DNA of 6,838 nt from a bacterium (GTDB lineage: Bacteria; SZUA-79; Acidulodesulfobacterales; Acidulodesulfobacteraceae), in the NCBI GenBank assembly GCA_021813595.1, contig JAKAKF010000226.1, positions 1 through 6,838 on the forward strand. The letters are read 5' to 3'. The notes below the pieces were generated by a model. The model saw only the letters and a list, made by a program, of their open reading frames with translations. It searched no databases and was not told the DNA's origin. A program made the translations under genes and the position numbers. Below, in pieces: positions 1-5,111 of the stretch; position 1 is the stretch's first letter; every line of letters begins with the position of its first letter.

Positions 1-331
1 CTTTTCCTTTTGCGCGCTCTTTTATCAGCGAACTATCCGTTCCGGGAACCCGCATCATATCGCCGTATGCCGCAAGTATAACGTCCTTCGAATCCGCAAT
101 TTCTATCGCCTCGTCTATTCTTTTAACCGGCATCACGCAAACCGGACAACCGGGTCCGTGAAGAAAATTTATTTTATCTTTAAGGAGGGTATTTAATCCG
201 TATTTCATAATGGAATGGGTATGTCCGCCGCATATTTCCATTATATTGATAGTTTTTTTAACTTCGGAATCTATGAGCGATATCAGCCCGCTTATGTCGT
301 CTTTTCTTTTAAAATCGGAATATAATTCCAT
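1..331 (-). CDS. hypD: HypD, hydrogenase maturation Fe-S protein (5' 110 codons; gene continues off the left edge)
   Basis: HypD is the [4Fe-4S] scaffold protein that, together with HypC, carries the Fe(CN)2CO unit while HypE/HypF deliver cyanide, before insertion into [NiFe]-hydrogenase in the cytoplasm. Translating the minus strand from the ATG at 331 gives an open frame to the window edge. Family signatures are visible: MEICGGHTH at residues 31-39 (Cys34 corresponds to the essential Cys41 of E. coli HypD), GPGCPVCVMP at 59-68 (Cys62 and Cys65, matching Cys69/Cys72), and AYGDMMRVPG at 88-97. Full-length HypD is about 360-380 residues, so roughly the last 70% lies outside the window. The ATG lies 6 bp after the hypC stop, so the two are surely co-transcribed. 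The sequence before the ATG is a weak Shine-Dalgarno (AATAAG), which suggests translational coupling to hypC. Identity is very secure. Confidence 0.96.
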   Translation of the reverse strand, partial: MELYSDFKRKDDISGLISLIDSEVKKTINIMEICGGHTHSIMKYGLNTLLKDKINFLHGPGCPVCVMPVKRIDEAIEIADSKDVILAAYGDMMRVPGTDSSLIKERAKGK

Positions 332-337
332 CTTATT

Positions 338-565
338 TTAAATAGTTTTTCTTTCGATTTCCCTGAACAGGTTAAGGCTTTCCTCCGCTTCTTTTTCGTC
401 TATTTTTTGCATTGCGTAACCGACGTGTATAAGCAGATAATCGCCTATAACGGCGGGTTCTTCCAGAAGCATCGTAGAAACGAGCCTTTTAGAACCCATA
501 GTATCGACTATAACGGTACTTCCGTCTTTAATTTCTATAACTTTAGAAGGAATCGCAAGACACAT
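338..565 (-). CDS. hypC: HypC/HybG family hydrogenase maturation chaperone
   Basis: HypC is a small cytoplasmic chaperone that binds HypD during assembly of the Fe(CN)2CO moiety and then the large-subunit precursor of [NiFe]-hydrogenase. The 75-residue product starts MCLAIPSKV. Cys2, exposed after Met removal, is the essential ligand, and this fixes the start codon: an ATG at 581 is out of frame and would not place Cys at position 2. The second hallmark is IHVGYAMQKID at residues 46-56, with the conserved His47. Length is typical (75-90). There is no good Shine-Dalgarno before the ATG, only an A-rich tract. It is the first gene of a hypC-hypD unit; the presence of hypE further left is expected but outside the window. 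The upstream 136 bp separates it from pelC and probably holds its own promoter. Confidence 0.97.
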   Translation of the reverse strand: MCLAIPSKVIEIKDGSTVIVDTMGSKRLVSTMLLEEPAVIGDYLLIHVGYAMQKIDEKEAEESLNLFREIERKTI

Positions 566-607
566 TTGTTTTTTTAACCATTTTTAATAATATGCTTATC
601 GTTATTA

Positions 608-633
608 ATTATATCGATTCTTTTTAGATTATA
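608..633 (-). promoter_or_regulatory. Possible -10 elements upstream of hypC
   Basis: In the 136-bp gap between pelC and hypC, reading the minus strand, two exact TATAAT hexamers occur at 633-628 and 613-608, about 63 and 43 bp before the hypC ATG. No good -35 hexamer sits 16-18 bp upstream of either, and no sigma-54 -24/-12 pattern was seen. In such AT-rich DNA a TATAAT can occur by chance, so this marks a likely region rather than a mapped promoter. Confidence 0.3.
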
Positions 634-701
634 TCATATTTTCAAACAAAGATATCTCATAGCCGCCTGCATTATTTGATAACTCAATATTTAAGGTTAA
701 T

Positions 702-1220
702 TTAAACCAAAAATTTGGGAGAAACGATTAATCTGTTTATCAGATTCTGCATAACGGTAGTTCTGGATTGATTAGACCATCCTGTTGCCGAACCGGTGCT
801 GCTCCATATTAACTTTCCGGTATCCGCATCATAGACAAAAACCGTAACGCCTGCCGCCGGTTCTCCTTCTATGCCGGTTTTATACCTGAATTCGTTAACG
901 CTTCCGTCAATAACGTATTTTATGCCTCTATTTTTTGCACACCTTATTATTTTATTTATATTTTCGTTTTCGCTGTTATATTTTCTTAGAATAGTTGAAG
1001 TGTTGTAAGTTATATATCCCCTTGAAACCATAATGCTGTCAATCATAGACGATATTCTTGAACCGGCATGGGGCGTTTGAGTAAAATTTTTAAAGACGGC
1101 AACGAGATAAGAACCGCTTTTGCCTAATTTTGAATTATCGGAATTTACTACCATAGTTGCGCATGCAGACAAAAATAGCACCAGAAACGACATTTCTAGA
1201 AAAATAAACAATTTCTTCAT
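702..1220 (-). CDS. pelC: PelC-like outer-membrane lipoprotein (Pel polysaccharide export)
   Basis: In organisms with a full pel operon, PelC is a lipid-anchored periplasmic protein that forms a ring under the outer-membrane barrel of PelB and helps export the cationic exopolysaccharide Pel. The 172-residue product begins with a lipoprotein signal peptide: MKK, a hydrophobic stretch at 4-19, and lipobox LSAC with Cys20. Residue +2 is Ala, compatible with outer-membrane sorting. The mature part has a pattern I recognise from PelC: VAVFKNFTQTPHAGSR (40-55), YVIDGSVNEFRYKTGIEGEP (102-121), then VYDADTGKLIWSSTGSATGW (129-148). Length equals that of Pseudomonas PelC (about 172). The start is supported by a strong Shine-Dalgarno, AGAGAGG at 1234-1228, 7 bp before the ATG. 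A PelB-like barrel tail ends 24 bp upstream, the order seen in pel operons, but no pelD follows: hypC comes next. The reading frame is intact. A generic LpoB/CsgG-like lipoprotein is the alternative. Confidence 0.72.
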   Translation of the reverse strand: MKKLFIFLEMSFLVLFLSACATMVVNSDNSKLGKSGSYLVAVFKNFTQTPHAGSRISSMIDSIMVSRGYITYNTSTILRKYNSENENINKIIRCAKNRGIKYVIDGSVNEFRYKTGIEGEPAAGVTVFVYDADTGKLIWSSTGSATGWSNQSRTTVMQNLINRLIVSPKFLV

Positions 1221-1227
1221 AACATTA

Positions 1228-1234
1228 CCTCTCT
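1228..1234 (-). promoter_or_regulatory. Ribosome binding site of pelC
   Basis: On the minus strand AGAGAGG lies 7 bp before the ATG at 1220. It is one of the strongest Shine-Dalgarno sequences in the window and fixes the start of the lipoprotein. It lies inside the 24-bp gap after the pelB-like stop codon. Confidence 0.7.
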
Positions 1235-1244
1235 TTTAATTATT

Positions 1245-1541
1245 TTAAAAATATATATTGTAATTTATAAAAAATTCCAGATAAGAAGCAGAAGACCCCT
1301 GAAAATTAGAAAAATAGTTCATGCCCAGACTTAAATTATCGTTTCCTAATAAAGAACCGCCGTAGCCGCCTCCCGCATCATATCCTATACCCGAATCTGT
1401 TTCGTAAAAAATATCGCTATATAAAAACGGACGCCATGTTTTTTCTAGCTTATACTTATAATTACTGCCCAGCATAAAACCCGCCCCTATAAGACTGTAA
1501 CTGGACGGCAGGTTATAAACCCTCCCAAAAAATATTGTCAT
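1245..1541 (-). pseudogene. pelB: C-terminal β-barrel remnant of PelB (5' end lost)
   Basis: The 98 codons encode alternating polar/aromatic strands typical of an outer-membrane β-barrel end: YSLIGAGFMLGSN (15-27), TWRPFLYSDIFYETD (35-49), a Gly/Tyr-rich segment (52-63), LSLGMNYFSNF (71-81), and a final strand YLEFFINYNIYF (87-98) ending in Phe, the usual outer-membrane C-terminal signal. There is no signal peptide, and a barrel needs many more strands, so this is the 3' end of a longer gene. Full PelB is over 1000 residues with TPR repeats followed by a C-terminal barrel. Its position 24 bp upstream of the pelC-like gene makes PelB the best guess. In frame, only four more codons precede the ATG before a TAA at 1556-1554, where the opposite-strand transposase sequence begins. 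A chance GGAAG lies 6 bp before the ATG, so a non-exported peptide could still be made. The barrel assignment is firm; the PelB assignment rests mainly on context. Confidence 0.62.
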
Positions 1542-2538
1542 TCCTATCTTCCGTTATGTTATCCGGCGAAGGCAGATATTCCAATATAGACCGCTTAAGG
1601 AAAGATGAAACAGTTAAAACGATATGGGGATTTAATAGTATGCCTCACAGCACTAAAATCGGCGAATGGTTTTTAAAGAACGGAGAAAGTAAAGGAGACT
1701 TTGCAACCGGAAAGGCCAAAAAAATAATAGACGATATATCTTTAGATTTAGTCATAGAAGCATTAAAAGAAAAAAATATCAAAGAAGCAATATTCGATGC
1801 CGACGTTTCCCTGATAGAAGCCAACAAAAAGGAATCTAAAAAAACATATAAAGGCTTCATGGGTATGGGTTCTTTATTAGGCTTCGTAAACGGCTACTGT
1901 TTATATTCCGATTTCGGATTCTGCCGGATACGATTTTGCAATAATTGATTACTGTACGAAGAACAATATAACCTATTTTCTAAGGGCTAAAGAGTTCGGT
2001 TCTTTAAAAAGGCAGGCTTACGATTGTGAGTTTACCAAGCTAACCGAAGAAAAGGAAATATCCGAGTTTGTCTATTCCATGAAAGATATGCCAATTAGAA
2101 TTATAACGACCAGAGAGAAACTAAAAACAGATTTTCCGTTCGACGTTTACGGCAATTACAGATTTATTGCAACGAACTCCAATAAAAACATCATTAACGT
2201 ATATGAGATGTATAATAACAGAGGCGTATGCAAATATAATATAAAAGAATTAAAGCAGAACTTTGAATTAGACCGCTGAAAAAGGCGTGCTTTTTCAATC
2301 TTCCAGCTATCTCGGAGCAAATGGTCTTTGGGCTTCCGTCGTAGTCCTTGCCTACAATATAATGATGGCCTTTAAACAGAAGCTCTCCATTAAAAGATTA
2401 ACGGCAAGGACGGTAAGATGGCTCCTTACTATACCGGCTAAGATAGTAACCCACTCCGGCAGATTGATTTTAAGTCTTTCTACGGATAATAAAACATTTA
2501 AAAGAATACTTAAATGGAGAGCTAAATGCCTGACGTGA
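1542..2538 (+). pseudogene. Decayed IS1380-family (DDE) transposase
   Basis: Three consecutive stretches in different frames together read as one IS1380-type transposase. The first (about 1542-1913) has the N-proximal pattern NIDRLRKDETVKTIWGF and then IFDADVSLIEANKKESKKTY, with the first catalytic Asp. It runs up to GYCLYSDF. The second (about 1914-2279) resumes in another frame with SDSAGYDFAIIDYC, which contains the second Asp, and ends NIKELKQNFELDR followed by TGA. The third (2287-2538) gives the C-terminal part with SSSYLGANGLWASVVVLAYN and AKIVTHSGRLILSL. Lesions visible: about 70 N-terminal residues missing, an out-of-frame deletion joining YSDF directly to SDSAGYD (in the family some 30-40 residues lie between), a frame break after LDR, and Lys (codon 2232-2234) where the family has the catalytic Glu of the RGxxE(N) motif. 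It cannot encode an active enzyme. The family match is by remembered motifs and is quite secure. Confidence 0.88.
1542..2538 (+). mobile_element. Remnant of an IS1380-family insertion sequence
   Basis: The transposase remnant defines what is left of the element. The left limit is sharp: the pelB-like frame is lost at about 1541-1553, where transposase codons begin. Because transposase N-terminal codons are also missing there, this edge is a deletion junction rather than an intact IS end. The right limit is unknown; I found no convincing terminal inverted repeat or target duplication between 2538 and 3065. Intact IS1380-family elements are about 1.6-1.8 kb. Confidence 0.65.
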
Positions 2539-2930
2539 TTATTAAACGGCAGTTTTTATATAAAAGATTACCTGCGTTATTTATATTAACGGGGGAGACC
2601 TGTTTAAAAAACCCTATTTTTTGCAATTTCGCGTTTTTTGGGATAAAAAAATCTGAAGGTTATCCGAAAAAACTAAAAATGATAACCGGTTTTGCTAAAA
2701 ATAGAAAATTAATCTATAATTAATCACTAAAAATAATAAAAACGATAAAAACTATTTAAAATTAAATTGTGAAGTTTCTAACGGTGAGTTAAGGTTATAT
2801 ATGGGGGAGGGATAATTATATAAAACTAAATTCCTTTTAATTGTATTTATAATGCATAATTATTTATGGTTCGTCGATAGTTTGCGTCTTCCCTGTTGCC
2901 AGTTTTTATTTTTTTCTATTGATTTTTATA

Positions 2931-2973
2931 GCAATGAATATTACAATAATATGCATTACTGTAATACATTAGC
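2931..2973. repeat. Cluster of ATGNATTAC inverted/direct repeats (possible operator)
   Basis: A near-perfect dyad has arms ATGCATTAC (2951-2959) and GTAATACAT (2961-2969) around a single T at 2960, with 8 of 9 pairs matched. A third, imperfect copy, ATGAATATTAC (2935-2944 region), lies just to the left in direct orientation. The outer copies also form a wider inverted repeat beginning GCAATG and ending CATTAGC. A smaller dyad, ATATTA/TAATAT with a 3-nt loop, sits at 2938-2952. The cluster lies about 95-135 bp before the ATPase start and 30-70 bp upstream of its likely -35. This spacing would suit an activator or a repressor of that gene. No downstream T-run follows, so it is not a terminator. 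AT-rich DNA makes short dyads common, so function is inferred only. Confidence 0.4.
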
Positions 2974-2999
2974 AGTTTGAGATAGATTAAAGTATAATT

Positions 3000-3029
3000 T
3001 TGAAATATATAATAAGATATAATTATAAA
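3000..3029 (+). promoter_or_regulatory. Likely sigma-70-type promoter of the ATPase gene
   Basis: TTGAAA at 3000-3005 and TATAAA at 3024-3029 are separated by 18 bp and lie 37-66 bp before the ATG at 3066. An exact TATAAT at 3018-3023 is also present but has no matching -35 at usual spacing. A short Shine-Dalgarno AAGG (3058-3061) lies 4 bp before the ATG. Based on consensus likeness in AT-rich DNA only. Confidence 0.4.
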
Positions 3030-3065
3030 TGCGGTTATAACTAAATAATATTATCATAAGGCAAT

Positions 3066-4373
3066 ATGAAATTTTACGATAGATTAAGCGAATTAAAGGT
3101 GCTTAAGTCAACTTGGGAATCATCGAAAAAAGGTTCTAAGATGACGGTAATTACCGGCAGAAGAAGGATAGGGAAAACAAAACTTATACTCGAAGCCTTC
3201 AAATATGACCTTATCTACCTGTTTGCGGCAAGAAAAGACGAAAAACTTTTATGCGAAGAGTTTACAGCTTTAATTCAGAACAAATTAAACAAAAGAATAA
3301 TCGGAAAGATTACAAGCTTTAAAGACTTATTTGAATATATTATGATTTTGTCGGAAGAAAAAAATGTTACCGTAGCGATAGATGAATTTCAGGAATTTTA
3401 TAATATAAGCCCTTCTATTTATTCCGATATGCAAAATATATGGGATACGCATAAAGACAAATCTAAAATAAATTTAATCCTGAGCGGCTCTATATATTCG
3501 CTAATGAAAAAAATATTTGAAAATTCAAAAGAGCCTTTATTCGGCAGGGCAGACAAAAAAATATATTTAAAACCTTTCGATATAAATATCTTGAAAGAAA
3601 TAATGGCGGAAAACACCGTTTATTTAGACAAAAAAGATTTGTTTAGCTTCTATATATTTACCGGAGGAATAGCAAAATATGTAGAAATTTTTGTCGATAG
3701 CGGCGCTTTAACATACGATAAAATGCTTGAAAATATCCTGGAAGAAAATTCCGTATTTTTAAATGAAGGAAAAGACCTGCTTATAGAAGAGTTCGGGAAG
3801 GAATATTCCGTTTATTTTTCTATTCTTTCTTTAATTGCCAACTCTAAAACATCAAGAAGCGAAATAGAATCCATTCTCGAGAAAAACATAGGCGGATATC
3901 TTGACAGGCTTGAAAATGAATATAATATAATTAAAAGGGTAAGACCTATTTTTGCGAAAGAAGGCGGCAGAATTCAAAAATATGTCATAGAAGATAATTT
4001 TTTAAATTTCTGGTTCAGATTTATATACGGCTATAGGAGTGCAATAGAAATAGGAAATCTAAAGTATATCAAAGATATAGTAAATCGTGATTTTAATACA
4101 TATAGCGGATATTTTCTAGAAAAATATTTTATAGAAAAACTTAAACTATCCAATAAGTTCTCGAACATCGGCACATATTGGGAAAAAGGCAATAATAACG
4201 AAATAGATATCGTTGCCGTAAACGATATAGAAAAAAAAATATTGATATGCGAAGTGAAATTAAATCCTCAAAAAATTAACCTAAACAAACTTAAGAAAAA
4301 ATCAGAAAAATTAATTGAAAAATTTAAAGAATATAGTTTTGAATATAAAGGTTTTTCATTGGATGACTGTTAA
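3066..4373 (+). CDS. AAA+ ATPase with C-terminal DUF234 / PD-(D/E)XK-like domain
   Basis: The 435-residue protein belongs to the large 'archaeal ATPase' (ATPase_2) group with a DUF234 tail, found in many copies in archaea and anaerobic bacteria; its cellular role is not established. Visible features in order: Walker A GRRRIGKT (31-38), Walker B VAIDEFQEF (103-111), sensor-1-like LILSGS (137-142), PLFGRADKKIYLKPF (157-171), TGGIAKYVE (199-207), a helix-turn-helix-like region (about 245-290), EDNFLNFWFRFIYGYR (309-324), and a C-terminal nuclease-like core, NEIDIVAVN (378-386) followed by ILICEVKLN (392-400). Asp381, Glu396 and Lys398 fit a PD-(D/E)XK active site, with Glu352 a possible upstream acid. 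No signal peptide or membrane segment, so cytosolic. It is a lone gene between an insertion-sequence remnant and a convergent terminator, and clearly more AT-rich than satP, which fits acquired DNA. Family assignment is firm; a role in defence or mobile-element biology is only a guess. Confidence 0.88.
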   Translation: MKFYDRLSELKVLKSTWESSKKGSKMTVITGRRRIGKTKLILEAFKYDLIYLFAARKDEKLLCEEFTALIQNKLNKRIIGKITSFKDLFEYIMILSEEKNVTVAIDEFQEFYNISPSIYSDMQNIWDTHKDKSKINLILSGSIYSLMKKIFENSKEPLFGRADKKIYLKPFDINILKEIMAENTVYLDKKDLFSFYIFTGGIAKYVEIFVDSGALTYDKMLENILEENSVFLNEGKDLLIEEFGKEYSVYFSILSLIANSKTSRSEIESILEKNIGGYLDRLENEYNIIKRVRPIFAKEGGRIQKYVIEDNFLNFWFRFIYGYRSAIEIGNLKYIKDIVNRDFNTYSGYFLEKYFIEKLKLSNKFSNIGTYWEKGNNNEIDIVAVNDIEKKILICEVKLNPQKINLNKLKKKSEKLIEKFKEYSFEYKGFSLDDC

Positions 4374-4444
4374 AACCGGGCATTAGTTGAAGCCGAATAT
4401 TCGACGATATTAAATAACAAAATCTTTCCATAATAAAATTATTA

Positions 4445-4496
4445 CCGTCCATGCATTAAAATTATTCTTTTAAGCATGGACGGCGATTTATTTTTA
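4445..4496. terminator. Bidirectional Rho-independent terminator between the ATPase gene and satP
   Basis: CCGTCCATGC (4445-4454) pairs perfectly with GCATGGACGG (4474-4483). After one bulged A at 4455, TTAAAA (4456-4461) pairs with TTTTAA (4468-4473), closing a 6-nt loop. This is a 16-bp hairpin with a GC-rich base. On the plus strand it is followed by a T-rich tract (4487-4496), and on the minus strand by TAATAATTTTAT. It lies 71 bp after the ATPase stop and 19 bp after the satP stop on the other strand, so it can end transcription from both sides. Confidence 0.85.
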
Positions 4497-4502
4497 ACTA
4501 TT

Positions 4503-5048
4503 TTATACCGGCAGAACTGCGCTTCCCCACGATTCGTTGATGCTTTCGGCCGCCGCAAGGTAAAATGCAAGAACGGCGGTAATAAGTCCGAAATATCCGC
4601 CAACGACGGTTATAATAGCCGCTCCCGTCCAGAAACCGATAGCAAGCAGATAAAAAGTCGCGGTAAGAAATAAAAAAATCAGCATAAGCGCCTTGTTTTT
4701 TTTCAAAGACGCAACCCACATAAACATGGTAAACAATCCCCACAAGAACAGATACCAGCCTACGAACGCTCCGGTTACGCCTTTCGACAGGAATAAAACG
4801 AACAGGGCGAAACTCCACCAGAACGCCCCGTAACCGCAAAATGCGACCGTGCCGAAACTGTTGCCTCTAGGCATTTCCATAATACCGGCGGCGAACTGGG
4901 CCGTGCCGCCGAAAGCAAAAGCGCATGCAAGAACCATAGGCATATTTGCGCCAGAAAACCACCCGATGTTAATCATGCTAAGCAAAAACGTCGTAAGAGC
5001 AAACCCCGAAAGTCCGAGCGGAGCCGGATCGGCAAATTTTGTTTCCAT
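4503..5048 (-). CDS. satP: Acetate/succinate uptake transporter, GPR1/FUN34/YaaH (SatP) family
   Basis: Members move acetate, and in E. coli also succinate, across the inner membrane with protons, or act as a hexameric anion channel. The 181-residue product has the N-terminal signature in the form DPAPLGLSGFALTTFLLS (7-24) and the family block FGGTAQFAAGIMEMPRGNSF (46-65) followed by GYGAFWWSF (72-80). Six hydrophobic segments are visible, at about 11-31, 38-57, 66-87, 91-114, 119-138 and 142-166, as expected. Length fits bacterial homologues (180-200). The family normally has Asn as the first residue of the NPxPLGL motif; here it is Asp7. The start is supported by a strong Shine-Dalgarno, GGGAGGA at 5061-5055, 6 bp before the ATG. 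It lies 63 bp downstream of the chemoreceptor gene on the same strand, so it may be co-transcribed, and it ends at the hairpin at 4445. Base composition is much richer in GC than the ATPase gene. Family certain; the exact substrate is inferred. Confidence 0.92.
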   Translation of the reverse strand: METKFADPAPLGLSGFALTTFLLSMINIGWFSGANMPMVLACAFAFGGTAQFAAGIMEMPRGNSFGTVAFCGYGAFWWSFALFVLFLSKGVTGAFVGWYLFLWGLFTMFMWVASLKKNKALMLIFLFLTATFYLLAIGFWTGAAIITVVGGYFGLITAVLAFYLAAAESINESWGSAVLPV

Positions 5049-5111
5049 AAAATTTCCTCCCTTAATTAATTAAAAGTTAATTTGCAAAAATACGGCTAAA
5101 ATTTTTTATAA

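Larger units (their letters stand above)
2539..3065. other. AT-rich intergenic stretch without a convincing gene
   Basis: These 527 bp separate the transposase remnant from the ATPase gene. The first part (2539-2720) may be the 3' non-coding tail of the insertion sequence. It holds a 7-bp inverted repeat, GGTTATC at 2658-2664 and GATAACC at 2681-2687, too weak to call a terminator. A lone purine run GGGGGAGGG at 2803-2810 and flanking bases stands out in the AT-rich background; it resembles a ribosome binding site, but no start codon with an open frame follows. From 2931 there is a cluster of inverted repeats, and from 3000 a plausible promoter. No tRNA-like cloverleaf or homology to a known gene was recognised. 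Confidence 0.5.

Noticed and set aside
1535..1948. A stand-alone 137-residue protein with a TTG start
   Set aside because: Its sequence is an internal part of an IS1380-family transposase, with the next part continuing in another frame. It is a pseudogene fragment, and its first codons overlap the pelB-like tail.
2658..2687. GGTTATC/GATAACC inverted repeat as a terminator after the transposase
   Set aside because: Only 7 bp with a 16-nt loop and a short, interrupted T tract; too weak to call.
2526..2723. A 65-codon open frame after the transposase remnant
   Set aside because: No recognisable motif, no good ribosome binding site, and composition typical of AT-rich non-coding DNA; probably chance or IS tail.
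1540..3065. Terminal inverted repeats and target duplication for the IS element
   Set aside because: No matching pair of ends was found by eye; the left end appears deleted and the right end could not be placed.
4498..4839. Open frames of 65 and 113 codons overlapping satP
   Set aside because: They lie in other frames of the satP gene, whose motifs and six membrane spans are clear; these are shadows.
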